DNA from: Macrocybe gigantea
Lineage: Eukaryota > Basidiomycota > Agaricomycetes > Agaricales > Callistosporiaceae
Direction: 5' to 3'
NCBI GenBank assembly: GCA_011319805.1
Contig: SJRY01000334.1
Span: 1-64,000, forward strand
DNA length: 64,000 bases
The notes below the pieces were generated by a model, which saw only the letters and a list, made by a program, of their open reading frames with translations, searched no databases and was not told the origin of the DNA. Shown piece by piece: positions 20,992 to 33,826 of this stretch. Every line of letters starts with the position of its first letter. The stretch's first letter is position 1. The position numbers and the translations under genes are program-made.

Positions 20992-22236
20992 CATAGGAGA
21001 TTGGCTCATTTCAGTTATGACACTGTCAAACTAATGGCCAAGGATAACTTGGTAACTGGATTGGATCTCAAAACCTCGGACAAGCCAGATCCCATCTGTG
21101 AACCATGTTTTGCAGGCAAAATATCTTCAAACCCATTCCCTTCCTCAGACAGTCATGCTTCTCAACCTCTAGAACTTGTCCATTCTGATCTTTATGGCCC
21201 TCTTCCTGTTAAATCCCACTCTGGATTCAAGTATTGGGTTACTTTCATTAATGATTGTATCAGATTCAGAGTGGTGATACCTCTTAAACAGAAGAGTGAT
21301 GCATTTGATGCCTTTAGACAGTTTAAGGCCTATGCTGAAAACCAACTTGGCTTAAAGATCAAAGCTTTACAGGATGACAAGGGTGGAGAGTACATGTCCA
21401 ATGCCTTTATCAAATTCACCAATGACTGTGGCATTATCCGGAGACATACTGTCAGGAGTAGGCCTCAACAGAATGGAGTTGCAGAAAGAGCTAATCGGAC
21501 TATGACAGAAGAGTTAACTGCTATGCTGTCTGAATCCAAGCTGCCTGCTTCATTCTGGGGAGATGGTCTTGCTTCTATGGTGCATATTTGGAACAGAGTA
21601 CCTACTTCTGCTCTGTCTGGGACCACACCTTATCAGGCTTGGTTTGGGAAGAAACCAGATATCAGTCACCTCAGAATCTGGGGATGCACTGCATATGTCT
21701 TTGTGCAAAAGGATCAAAGGAAGAAACTGCAATCACACTACCAGAAATGCGTCTTTATTGGCTATCCTGATGGTTACAAGGGTTGGAAGTTTTACAATCC
21801 TACCACCAAAAAGACTATTATCTCGGAGAGGGCTGAATTTGATGAGAGATACTTCCCTGGTACCTCTCAGAAATATTACAGCACTCTACCTTCTCTTATC
21901 CTTCCTCTTGACCCACCTGCCTTGCAACCAGTTTCCCAAGACTCAGCTGTGCTGGAGTTAGGGGGAGGCTTTGATGCACCAAACCCTATTATGCAAGCAG
22001 CTCCCTCTGCTCCTGACCCAGAGCCTACCCCTCCACAGAGTCCAAATCTTCATCCTAGAACGCCTCCTGCTATTCACCAGGATGATAATCTGCCCCACAC
22101 ACCCCCTGTTAGACACAGAGTCCCAACTCCACTACCTCTTCCCAAAACTCTGCCCATTGCTATCAGGAAACCAGTCAGAAATGTCAAACCACCTGGTAAC
22201 TGGTGGGTCATCAGACCTGCTCCCCCACCAGTTTGA
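20992..22236 (+). pseudogene. Copia unit 2: integrase segment
   Basis: This segment encodes the same residues as unit 1 15451-16695, with the HHCC and three-acid integrase core followed by a proline-rich linker, and ends at the shared TGA 22234. The stops on either side are at homologous sites in all three units, so they predate the duplication. Confidence 0.92.
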
Positions 22237-23922
22237 GATGATTCTGATTCAGAAGACTCAATTTATGAGGATCCTCATCCTAATCCTGATGAAGAGGCTG
22301 GTTTTGTGGATGTCCAATTTGCTGGTCTAGCTGAAGGTGCAAATCCGAGCACTTATAAGCAAGCTATGCAATGTCCGGATGCTCACAAGTGGCAGGAAGC
22401 ATATAATGAAGAGATTATGTCACTTATGGGATATGGGACATGGGAGATTGTGGACTTGCCTCCAGGAAAGAAGGCTATTGGTTGTGGATGGGTTTTCATG
22501 GTTAAACGCAATGCAGATGGCTCGATTGAGCACTACAAAGCTCGATGTGTTGCTAAAGGTTTTAGTCAGAGACCTGGCATTGACTATACTGAAGTCTTTG
22601 CCCCCACATTTTGCCCTGCTGCTTTGAGACTTATCCTAGCCATGGCTGGTATTGAGGACATGGAACTTTGTTCTGTGGATGTTACCTCTGCCTTTCTTAA
22701 TGGTGATTTGGAGGAGGAAATTTATATGGTTCAACCAGAGGGGTTTCACCAAGGTGGTCCAAACCAAGTCTGCAAACTCTACAAATTGCTTTATGATCTT
22801 AAACAGTCTGCCAGACAGTGGAACAAGAAGCTACACTCTGTCTTATTATCTATGGGATTCAAACGACTCGAATCTGACTGCTCTATCTACCTCTATGTCA
22901 AGGGGGAGGTAAAGGTCATTGTTCCCATTTACATTGATGATATCACACTGGCTTCAAAGAACACTGCTGCCATTGACAAAGTGGTTGCAGAGCTGTCTAG
23001 ACAGTTCAAGATCAGAGACTTGGGACCAAGCACTTTCTTATTGGGTGTGGAGATTATTAGGGACAGGCAGAAGCGGACCATTGCACTTTTCCAGAAGCAG
23101 TACATCTTAAACACATTGGAGCGCTATGGGATGGTGGATTGCAAGCCTGTCAAGACACCTATGATGACAGGTCTTAACCTTTCCAAGGCAATAGCACCTC
23201 AAACTCCAGAGGAAGCAGACTTTATGCAGAACATTCCATACCTCAGTGCTGTTGGATCACTCCAGTACTTAGCTACCATGACTAGACTGGACATAGCAGC
23301 TGCTGTATCATGTCTGGGATGCTTCAACTCGAATCCTGGTCCACAGCATTGGAATGCAGTCAAGCATCTGCTGAGATATTGCAAAGGGACTTTAGACCTC
23401 AAGTTGACATACTCTGGAGATCTTGGTCCAGAGATGTTTACATCATTCTGTGATGCTTCACATGGTGATTGCCCAGACTCTGGACGCTGTACTGGTGGAT
23501 ATGTAACAATCCTTGGAGGTGGAGCTATTGGATGGTCATCCAAACTGCAGCCATTTGTCACGCTTTCTACTACTGAAGTGGAGTACATTGCTGCAGTTGA
23601 AGCTGGGAAGGAGATCTTATGGATGCGCAACATTATGCAGGAGATGGGATACCCTGTGTTGCAACCATCACCACTGAAGATTGACAATCAGTCTGCACTG
23701 AGTGTCACGAAGAATCTAGAGCATCATGGGCACATGAAACAGCTGGATTTGCGATACTTCTGGCTTAGGGATACAGTGGAGCAGAAGAGGATATGGCCTG
23801 AGTTTATCCCAAGAACTGAACAAGTTGCAAACTTGTTAACCAAACCACTTACTGTACCAAAGGTTGAATTCTGTAGACAAAGAATGGTTAGAAGTGCCCC
23901 TTCTGTCCGGACTTGTGCATAG
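22237..23922 (+). pseudogene. Copia unit 2: reverse transcriptase and RNase H
   Basis: The 538-residue frame (ATG 22306) is identical in translation to unit 1, with SVDVTSAFLNGD, YIDD and the RNase H acidic residues. It ends at TAG 23920 inside the partial 3' LTR. Complete motifs, but separated from Gag by two stops. Confidence 0.92.
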
Positions 23923-24026
23923 GACAGGACACAGGCTGTGCACAGCAATGCGCAGCCTGTGGCTACATCCACAGCAATGTACAGTATATAGCTGTGTTTA
24001 CAGCAATGCACAGCTTACACATACCT
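23888..24026 (+). mobile_element. Truncated 3' LTR of Copia unit 2
   Basis: Sequence equals 18347-18485, displaced by 5541 bp, and again gives way to the LINE 5' fragment. Confidence 0.75.
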
Positions 24027-24245
24027 ACACCTCTTTCCGCAATGCTGATTTATAAACATCTCTTGCACATCGCACTATCTGTTCTACAGTGACAACACTT
24101 GGACTGATCCTGTATCAAGTTGCAGACCTGGATTCTACATAATCTTGAGCACCTCTTTTTATCATATTGCAAAAATTGGCTGAAAATTGGCTGAGTAACA
24201 TTAGAGTCTTTCAATGAGCAATGATCTGCTCAATCTTGTTGGTGG
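24027..24245 (+). mobile_element. LINE 5' fragment between Copia LTRs (copy 2)
   Basis: This is the second copy of the LINE 5' UTR/ORF1-start fragment (ORF1 ATG at 24214). It has the same endpoints as 18486-18704. Confidence 0.82.
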
Positions 24246-24592
24246 TGTTAGAAATGCCCCTCCTGTCCAAACTTGTGCATAGAACAGAACCCAGGCTATG
24301 CACCTAACAATGCACACAGCCTATGGCTGTGTGCGCAGCAATGCACAGTACAAGCTGTGCATGCAGTAATATGCAGTATATGGCTGTGCCCGCAGCAATG
24401 TGCAGCCTATAGCTGTGCACACAACATCCTGTGAGTATATATAGGTAGCATAGAATGCCTTGAAGTCCTTAGTATTCTCACTCAGGACTTCTAGGCAAGT
24501 ACTTGTCCATACTCAATTATATATAGTATTCTCACTCAGAACTTCTAGGTTCTAAGGCTTGTTCAGAGCAGTCCCTGTGCTTAGTTTTAACA
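24246..24592 (+). mobile_element. Copia LTR, 5' LTR of unit 3
   Basis: This LTR matches 18705-19051 over its full 347 bp, with TGTTA/TAACA ends, the U3 repeat run and the TATA box GTATATATAGG. Confidence 0.72.
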
Positions 24593-25203
24593 CAGCCTTG
24601 CTATGGCCCAGCAGTATCTGGGTTGCCACTCATTTATGAATCATTCATAATCATTTACGAATCATTTGTAATCATTTACGAATCATTTGTAATCATTTAC
24701 GAATCATTTGTAATCATTTACGAATCATTCGTAATCATTTACGAATCATTCATAATCATTTACGAATTATTCATAAATAATTATGAATGATTCATATATA
24801 AATGATCTATAATCATTATGGGCCCTGGTCTAAGTTTAGTAGATAGGAGCACCAACTGTTGGGACTGGTCTTCATTTGAAGCAGTCTTTACTCCACCAGT
24901 AGAAAACCAGGTAGTCATTCCTGTGACTCTGGGGTTAGGCCTTTGTGCTGACAACTGGGTGCTCAGTAGATAGTCCTTTTACTTTACTTAAGTAGACCAA
25001 GGGCACTTTCAGTAGCTAGACCTTTCTTGACACACACTCTCCTGAGGGCAAGGCCAGTAGCACAGTCTCTCTCTCTCTCTGTTGTGGAACCCTGCCCAAG
25101 CAAGAGGATTGTGGTTGTATTCCCAACCTCCCATCATTCCATTCCATTCCATCTCCTTGCCTCTATCCCTTTGCCATCTCCCTGCCTCTAGCATCTTACC
25201 ATC
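24593..25203 (+). repeat. SINE2-like fragment, minisatellite and leader of Copia unit 3
   Basis: The order is as in 19052-19683: a SINE2-like ~29 bp, the 21-bp minisatellite (one fewer TTCG-type unit, accounting for the 5520 versus 5541 bp spacing), and a CT-rich leader before gag. No gene is present. Confidence 0.8.
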
Positions 25204-26511
25204 ATGTCTTCCTCTACCTCCATGCCTTCATTCACCAAACTCAACTCCACCAACTACCCTACTTGGTCTGGAGAAATGGAGGCTTGGCTCAGAGCCTGTG
25301 GCCTTTGGAGGATTGTCTCTGGTTCAAATCCAAGACCAGTAGACTCCACTTCTGCTGAAGCATGGGACCTAAAGTCAGACAAAGCAGCTGGCCAGCTCTA
25401 CCTTATAGTGGAGCAGGAACAAAGAATTCATTTCCATGGGATCAAAGATGATCCTGTAAAGATGTGGGCTGCTTTGGAAAAGGTCCATCTTCAAAAGAAG
25501 CCTGGCTCCAGGTTCAATGCCTATGATGATCTCTTCTCTATTAGGAAAAAGGAGGATGAAACTCTGCAATCCCTTATGAACAGAGTTGAGGACTGTCTGG
25601 TCAAAATTCAAAATCTTCGCCCAGCAGACTTCACTCTATCCAGCCTGGATAGTGAACTTGCTTCCATGGCCTTGATCAGAGCTCTTCCTGAGGAGTACAA
25701 CTCCTTTGTCTCCTCCCTTCTTCTTCATGACAAGCTTGACAAAGATACTATCAAACAAGCCTTTGTTACTGAAGAGATCCAAAGGACTAGAAGATCTGCT
25801 GATGCTGCAGAGTCTGCCTTAAAGGCCACTACTTCCTCCCATTCCTCCAATTCATCTAAACAGAAGAACTCCAACTCCAATACATCACAGAAAAAGGACA
25901 AAACATGTGGATTCTGTGGTCTGGATCACTTCTGGAGGAATTGCCAACTTTACAAGGAGGCTCAAAAGGTGGCTAGGCAAAAGACCAAAGGGCAGGAGCA
26001 AGCCAACAAGGCTACAGAGTCTGAAGTAATCGAATTTGCTAGCAATGCAAGTGCCAAACTCTTTCATCCACTCCAACTGGATGCTGACTTTGATTGGATT
26101 GCAGACACAGAGGCCACTTCTCATATGACTCCTCATAAACACCAGGTCAGAAACTATACCCCTCTCAAGATTCCAATCAAGTTGGCAGATAGTTCTATTA
26201 TTTATTCAGCTGGAGTTGGAACTGTAATTTTGAATCCAGTTATTAGAGCCCAATCTGTAGAGTTTACTAGGGTCTTGCATGTGCCAGAACTCCGAAACAA
26301 TCTATTGTCCTGTCTATATCTCTCCAAACACAAAGCTTTCAGGATTGTCATTGATGATTCCTGTATAGACTTTTATTCCAAACCATTCAACAGGACACTC
26401 TTCTCTGCTCACATCACTTCCAACAACACTGCTCAGTTGGATAGTGTAACAGAGGCAATTTCGGAGTTTGCAAACCTTGCTAGCATACTTCCCTTGGACC
26501 TTAGCTTATAG
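25204..26511 (+). pseudogene. Copia unit 3: Gag and protease
   Basis: The 435-residue frame is identical in translation to unit 2, including the DTEA protease change and the TAG at its end. Confidence 0.93.
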
Positions 26512-27756
26512 CATAGGAGATTGGCTCATTTCAGTTATGACACTGTCAAACTAATGGCCAAGGATAACTTGGTAACTGGATTGGATCTCAAAACCTCGGA
26601 CAAGCCAGATCCCATCTGTGAACCATGTTTTGCAGGCAAAATATCTTCAAACCCATTCCCTTCCTCAGACAGTCATGCTTCTCAACCTCTAGAACTTGTC
26701 CATTCTGATCTTTATGGCCCTCTTCCTGTTAAATCCCACTCTGGATTCAAGTATTGGGTTACTTTCATTAATGATTGTATCAGATTCAGAGTGGTGATAC
26801 CTCTTAAACAGAAGAGTGATGCATTTGATGCCTTTAGACAGTTTAAGGCCTATGCTGAAAACCAACTTGGCTTAAAGATCAAAGCTTTACAGGATGACAA
26901 GGGTGGAGAGTACATGTCCAATGCCTTTATCAAATTCACCAATGACTGTGGCATTATCCGGAGACATACTGTCAGGAGTAGGCCTCAACAGAATGGAGTT
27001 GCAGAAAGAGCTAATCGGACTATGACAGAAGAGTTAACTGCTATGCTGTCTGAATCCAAGCTGCCTGCTTCATTCTGGGGAGATGGTCTTGCTTCTATGG
27101 TGCATATTTGGAACAGAGTACCTACTTCTGCTCTGTCTGGGACCACACCTTATCAGGCTTGGTTTGGGAAGAAACCAGATATCAGTCACCTCAGAATCTG
27201 GGGATGCACTGCATATGTCTTTGTGCAAAAGGATCAAAGGAAGAAACTGCAATCACACTACCAGAAATGCGTCTTTATTGGCTATCCTGATGGTTACAAG
27301 GGTTGGAAGTTTTACAATCCTACCACCAAAAAGACTATTATCTCGGAGAGGGCTGAATTTGATGAGAGATACTTCCCTGGTACCTCTCAGAAATATTACA
27401 GCACTCTACCTTCTCTTATCCTTCCTCTTGACCCACCTGCCTTGCAACCAGTTTCCCAAGACTCAGCTGTGCTGGAGTTAGGGGGAGGCTTTGATGCACC
27501 AAACCCTATTATGCAAGCAGCTCCCTCTGCTCCTGACCCAGAGCCTACCCCTCCACAGAGTCCAAATCTTCATCCTAGAACGCCTCCTGCTATTCACCAG
27601 GATGATAATCTGCCCCACACACCCCCTGTTAGACACAGAGTCCCAACTCCACTACCTCTTCCCAAAACTCTGCCCATTGCTATCAGGAAACCAGTCAGAA
27701 ATGTCAAACCACCTGGTAACTGGTGGGTCATCAGACCTGCTCCCCCACCAGTTTGA
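26512..27756 (+). pseudogene. Copia unit 3: integrase segment
   Basis: This is identical in translation to units 1 and 2, between the same two stop codons (TAG 26509, TGA 27754). Confidence 0.92.
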
Positions 27757-29253
27757 GATGATTCTGATTCAGAAGACTCAATTTATGAGGATCCTCATCC
27801 TAATCCTGATGAAGAGGCTGGTTTTGTGGATGTCCAATTTGCTGGTCTAGCTGAAGGTGCAAATCCGAGCACTTATAAGCAAGCTATGCAATGTCCGGAT
27901 GCTCACAAGTGGCAGGAAGCATATAATGAAGAGATTATGTCACTTATGGGATATGGGACATGGGAGATTGTGGACTTGCCTCCAGGAAAGAAGGCTATTG
28001 GTTGTGGATGGGTTTTCATGGTTAAACGCAATGCAGATGGCTCGATTGAGCACTACAAAGCTCGATGTGTTGCTAAAGGTTTTAGTCAGAGACCTGGCAT
28101 TGACTATACTGAAGTCTTTGCCCCCACATTTTGCCCTGCTGCTTTGAGACTTATCCTAGCCATGGCTGGTATTGAGGACATGGAACTTTGTTCTGTGGAT
28201 GTTACCTCTGCCTTTCTTAATGGTGATTTGGAGGAGGAAATTTATATGGTTCAACCAGAGGGGTTTCACCAAGGTGGTCCAAACCAAGTCTGCAAACTCT
28301 ACAAATTGCTTTATGATCTTAAACAGTCTGCCAGACAGTGGAACAAGAAGCTACACTCTGTCTTATTATCTATGGGATTCAAACGACTCGAATCTGACTG
28401 CTCTATCTACCTCTATGTCAAGGGGGAGGTAAAGGTCATTGTTCCCATTTACATTGATGATATCACACTGGCTTCAAAGAACACTGCTGCCATTGACAAA
28501 GTGGTTGCAGAGCTGTCTAGACAGTTCAAGATCAGAGACTTGGGACCAAGCACTTTCTTATTGGGTGTGGAGATTATTAGGGACAGGCAGAAGCGGACCA
28601 TTGCACTTTTCCAGAAGCAGTACATCTTAAACACATTGGAGCGCTATGGGATGGTGGATTGCAAGCCTGTCAAGACACCTATGATGACAGGTCTTAACCT
28701 TTCCAAGGCAATAGCACCTCAAACTCCAGAGGAAGCAGACTTTATGCAGAACATTCCATACCTCAGTGCTGTTGGATCACTCCAGTACTTAGCTACCATG
28801 ACTAGACTGGACATAGCAGCTGCTGTATCATGTCTGGGATGCTTCAACTCGAATCCTGGTCCACAGCATTGGAATGCAGTCAAGCATCTGCTGAGATATT
28901 GCAAAGGGACTTTAGACCTCAAGTTGACATACTCTGGAGATCTTGGTCCAGAGATGTTTACATCATTCTGTGATGCTTCACATGGTGATTGCCCAGACTC
29001 TGGACGCTGTACTGGTGGATATGTAACAATCCTTGGAGGTGGAGCTATTGGATGGTCATCCAAACTGCAGCCATTTGTCACGCTTTCTACTACTGAAGTG
29101 GAGTACATTGCTGCAGTTGAAGCTGGGAAGGAGATCTTATGGATGCGCAACATTATGCAGGAGATGGGATACCCTGTGTTGCAACCATCACCACTGAAGA
29201 TTGACAATCAGTCTGCACTGAGTGTCACGAAGAATCTAGAGCATCATGGGCAC
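27757..29253 (+). pseudogene. Copia unit 3: RT/RNase H cut by LINE A
   Basis: The frame matches units 1 and 2 until NLEHHGH in the last third of RNase H, where LINE A begins at 29254 and the frame ends after a few LINE-encoded residues at 29292. The RT domain is complete. RNase H lacks its last motif and the C-terminus. The last 15 bases (29239-29253) are the left target duplication of LINE A. Confidence 0.93.
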
Positions 29254-29447
29254 GCTTCTCTTTCTGCAATGCCTATTTGCAAACAAGTGTAAACAACCCT
29301 CCTCATCGTTGTCTTCGTTCTACACCAACATCAACTGGGCCGATCCCATATCAAGTTGCAAACCCGAGTTCCTAACACTCTTGAGCCCTTCTGTTTCTCA
29401 TATCGCGAAAATCGGCTGAAAATCAACCGGTCTACTAGAGGTTTTTG

Positions 29448-31004
29448 ATGAGCGACGACCCGCTCAATATCGTCGGCGGCGGCGGTCACGCACCGCTCAA
29501 CCCGCACCCAGGACGGCCCACTGCTGGCCCATCCCGCTCCCCTGCTCCTCCTCCTCCCATGGGGAATGCGAGCCTTCTCTTCCAAGGTGGCGACGATCTC
29601 ATGGATACCGACGACACCAACCCCTCGAACGCAGGAGGGCCTACTGTACCCTCTGCCCCCCCCTCTCTGTCGATCCTGTCCACTGAGGCAGCGTACAACG
29701 ACAATGCCATCGGCATCACAATCTTCCCCGAAGGGGATCGGTTCCTTCATGGTGAAGCTAAGGCCGCAGCCGAATCTCTCGCCACTCTCAAGGCTTGGAT
29801 CTTGAAGGTCAGCTCCTCCTCCATCTCCATTCTGGCGGGATACCAGTATGCCATCGCCGAGGGCATTGCGACTTTGGTCAGCAGTGCAGGCGACGTTAAT
29901 ATGTTCTCCGTCTCCATGCTTGACGGACCCCAGCACCCCCTGGGCAGGCGCCTGCAAGAAATTGTTAATGCCCACCTCCCTCTCATGGTAAGGCGACTCG
30001 TTTCGCTGACCCTCATACCTCTCCCTCTGGCACTGTACGTTCTCCTCTCCACTCTAGGAGAGGACTATGATATTCTGTTCTTCCAAGAGCCCGCTTGGAA
30101 CCTGATAAGACAAGCCCCATCGGTGCATAGCACTGATGGCGAGCCAGTAATTGGAGGTCCCAGTCATCCTGACTGGACTTGCATCATCTGCCGTTCATCA
30201 TACGAGGACCCGCCTCGTGTCATGGCATACATCCACAACTGCCTATGTCAGTTGCACCCCTCCCTTCGACGCGATCTTGTCGACAGTCGCGATCTGATGA
30301 TCGTCAGCTTCTCCACTCCCGGGGAGCCCCTATTCCTCGCTAACGCCTACTCTGACGTAGACGGAAGCGCTATTCATTTGCTGCATGAGTATGCAGAAAG
30401 AGCTGACTTCCCCAATCTATCTTATTTAGGAGGGGACTTCAACTGTCATTATGAACTCTGGGATGGAGTCCATATCTCGCAACGCACACGAGGAGAGATG
30501 CTGTGTAATGCAGCGCTCGATCTCAGTCTTGATTGGGTGGAGCCATCTAACCATGGCCTGATCTTCATCTCACATAATGCGGAGCTTCGGCCCTCAGTTA
30601 TTGACTTAATGTTCACCCCCGTTGATGTGATGGGGGGGGCGCCAGTCATTCGTGATGACCTGAGATTGACTTCGGACCATTGTCCGTTGTCGCTCTCCTT
30701 AGACATTCCGCTACTGGACCTGTCAGATCCACACTGGATTCTTCCAAAGGACAGCGTGCCTGAGTTCATCTCTGACATTGCTGGCGATCTGCTCGGTATG
30801 GACCTTGTGCCAATCAAGTTACCAGAGGATTTGGAGAGCGTCCTCCAGACTCTCTCCAAATCAGTTGACCAGGCTTGGGACCTCCACTCCAAGGAGTGCA
30901 AGCTATTGAAGCAGAGCAAAGGCTGGTGGAATCAGCATTGTTCTGAAACTTTGGACACCTTCAGGCAGACCCAGACTGAAGAGGACCATCACATCTGGCG
31001 CTGA
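29448..31004 (+). pseudogene. LINE A: ORF1 N-terminus fused in frame to ORF2 endonuclease
   Basis: The open frame has about 518 residues. About 185 residues of ORF1 (MSDDPLNIVGGGGHAPLNPH to AHLPLM) are followed by a short stretch from the ORF1 middle, and then directly by LLSTLGEDYDILFFQEPAW of the ORF2 endonuclease. The endonuclease motifs LGGDFNCHYELWDG and TSDHCPLSLSL are intact. All ORF1 zinc knuckles and the normal ATGA junction are lost. The joint near 30048 shares only a few bases with both sides and is not a GT-AG intron. It ends at TGA 31002 in place of an expected CGA. Confidence 0.85.
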
Positions 31005-33826
31005 GCTATTAAAGATGCCAAGCACACCTTCTTTGATCAGTGAATCAAGGAAGTGGCAGAAAAGTCACGATGTCCATGGGATCTAGCGGCATGGATGAAA
31101 CAAAGGCCGCTGCCAGCCTATGAGGCGATCTTCTTTCGGGGACAACCTTGCAATTCTATCGAGTCGCTCTGGGATGCGCTTGACAAGTCCTATAACGCTG
31201 CGTCTGACAGACCAGTTAATCTGGATAAGCTCGACGAGCTCGAGCCACATCCAATTCGGGACTGGGTCCCTTTCTCTGCTGCAGAACTCTGAGAGTCCTT
31301 GGAGCCATGCAGCAATACGTCTGCCCCAGGACCTGATCATCTGTCATGGGGCCACATTAAGCAGCTGGTGACATTCCCTCACCTGGCTGATTTCATCTTG
31401 AACATTGCCAATGCATGTTTGGATTTGGGCTATTGGCCCTCCTACTTTAAGCAGAGCCTGTCAGTGATCATTCCGAAACCTGGCAAACCTGCATACGACA
31501 CCCCAAAAGCCTTTCATCCAATTGTGCTTTTGAATACTCTCAGCAAACTCATCGAAAAAATGCTAGCGTGGCGTATGCAATACGAAGCAACCAAGTATGC
31601 TGTCTTCGACCCGAAGCAGTTCGGTGGCATTCGGCAGAACTCTACGGAGGATGCTGGTGTCTTTCTGACCCATATTATCTGGCAAGGCTGGCTAAAGGGT
31701 CTCAAGACAAGTGTCATTGCTTTCGATGTTGCTCAATATTTCCCCTCTCTCAACCATCGAATGTTGGTGAGGATACTTCAACATGGGGGCTTCACACGTC
31801 AAGTGTCTAAGTTCTTCCAGTCCTACCTCATCGGGCATAAAACTGCCTACGCTTGGTGCAGTGCCATCTCACCAGAGTTCATTGCCGATGTTGGGGTCGG
31901 ACAAGGCTCTGCTCTATCTCCAGTACTGTCAGCCTTGTATCTGGCACCAGTACTGAAAATATACCAGAAGGTTGACAATATGCCAACCATCATGTCATTT
32001 GTAGATGATGGGCTGATCATCGCCCAGTCCAAATCCATACCGGACAATGTTCCGAAACTTCAGAGGGCGTATGCATCTGTGCACAACCTCTTTACGGACT
32101 TCGGGCTTGTTGTTGAACACAACAAAACCGAATTACAGCATTTCTCGTGCAATAGCAAGGACCCGCGTCCTTCGATTGATCTGGGTTTTGCCCCGTTCAC
32201 GGGCAACACTCCCCTGCAACCCAAAGAGGTGTGGAGATACCTTGGGTTCTTTCTGGATGCACACCTGTCTTTCAAGGAACACGTTCGCTTCTACGCAACG
32301 AAAGCGCTGACTACAGCCAGGGCTTTCCAGATGTTGGGCAACTCTGTGCGAGGACTATCCCCTCAACAGAAGCGCATCCTCTACCTGTCATGCACGTGTC
32401 CTATCGTGACATATGGCTGTTTGTTATGGAACTTCAACGGTATGCGCAATGTCGTACTGTTGAAACAACTATGCCAGATGCAGCGTAAAGCTTGCATCTG
32501 GATCAATGGTCAGTTCCGCACCACCCCGGAGGGTGCAGCTGAAATGATGGCCTGTGTCGAGCCTATCACCGGGTTCATCAAGCGTTTGAAGGTCGGGTCC
32601 TCTGCCCGGCTGGCTAATTCCAACTTGAGGCATGCCCTCAGGGCTCTGACCACCCCGCCTGCAGCAGGGGGGGATCCTTCAAGGTCAAAGAACTTGACTT
32701 CCCTCTCAGACAGGCAGCATATTGTGCTCAAGTCCCCTCTCAAGGATTTGGTGGACCTTAAACCACCTAACTTTTTATCCACGGACTATTTCACAGATGC
32801 GAATAATCCGGGCAGGCGGCTCATTGACCAGTTCAGCAGCCGCCTTGAGATCCATAAGCTTCTTGGCAGAGATGAAGACTCCGTCAAGGCATATCGCACA
32901 TCGCTCGAACAGGCACTCGCTGAGTGTCAGCTTGAGCCCAATTGTGTATATACGAGTAGTGATGGTGCCATACCCATGAAAGCTGACACACATAGACAGT
33001 CAGTGTATTTGTCCCGCATCTACCGAGGCAATACACTTGTTTTTGAAACTCATCAGCCTGTCGGTAGAGCGACAAGCGATGACTCCGAGCTAATTGGATT
33101 GCGTATGTCGATCCAGAAGGCTATCGCACAGGATGGAGCCACATCCATCGTGTGCTTTCTCGACTCAATGAATGCAATCAACCGCATCATCAATTGTAAC
33201 CCTCACTCTGTGCAGTCGCATTCTATTGCACTGTGCACTTTATTGCAGGCTTGGTTTGCCTGGTCTGACCTGCACCAGATTTCATTCTGGCACGTCCCCT
33301 CCTCTTGGAAGTGGGCTATCCAAGTCGAAGCGCACAAGTCCGCGCGTGACCTCGACATACCTCAGAGGCATAGTCCCCTCTATACCACAGACGCTCTCCA
33401 TAAGGAGACGGATGATGATATGCATGCCTCCTAGTTCCATGATTCTGGAATCAAGAAATACATCGGCGCCTCCATGTTTCGATTCCACAATGCTGGAAAG
33501 CCTGAGTCCTATGAGTGCCCGCTTCACAAAAGAACGGGCTTCATGAAACTGGTGACAGGCAATGAGCTATTTGCTCGCTGCTGTCGCGTTGCATGCGGAC
33601 ATGCACTGATCAATGCGTATCGAGTGCGGTTTAATTTTGTCGAGAGCGAGGAGTGCTCTTGCGGGCAGGGTCCTGAGGACTCTGTTCACATCATGACCCT
33701 GTGCCGTAACTGGAACAGGCCAGCTGAACGCCAGTACGATGCCTTTGTGCATTCCTGGTTTGTCAAGTACCTTACATCTAATAAGGCAGCGGGTGCTTTT
33801 ATCCCGGATCTGGGGGGCGGGTAACT
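31005..33826 (+). pseudogene. LINE A ORF2: RT, RNase H and C-terminal finger
   Basis: RT runs from about 31299 in one 711-residue frame: GVGQGSALSPVLSALYLAP and FVDDGLIIAQ carry the catalytic Asp pair. RNase H has SSDGA, SELIGLRMSI, FLDSMNAIN and QVEAHKSA at about 32960-33350. A TAG at 33432 replaces Trp (SWFHDSG). The C-terminal finger CSCGQGPEDSVHIMTLC (CXCX8HX4C) follows before TAA 33824. Upstream TGA codons at 31002, 31040 and 31290 each stand where sister copies have CGA. With only a handful of point stops this is one of the best-preserved LINE coding regions here. Confidence 0.93.

Larger units (their letters stand above)
14275..29253 (+). repeat. Tandem array of Copia units, period about 5.5 kb
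   Basis: Three units lie head to tail: unit 1 (5'-truncated), unit 2 and unit 3 (3'-truncated by LINE A). Equivalent positions in units 1 and 2 are 5541 bp apart and in units 2 and 3 are 5520 bp apart; the 21-bp difference is one minisatellite unit. Coding and intergenic parts look essentially identical by eye, including disabling mutations and a LINE fragment between the LTRs. This pattern fits unequal exchange or segmental duplication of one unit, not three separate insertions. A collapsed or expanded assembly is the main alternative. Confidence 0.88.

Noticed and set aside
21563..22330. Long overlapping frames within Copia pol (132, 119, 96 and 162 residues, both strands)
   Set aside because: They are shadows of the integrase/RT frame, repeated identically because the units are identical, and lack any family motif.
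29990..30060. Spliced intron joining ORF1 and ORF2 in LINE A
   Set aside because: The missing segment in full copies does not begin with GT and end with AG at the joint. A plain deletion with a few shared bases fits better.
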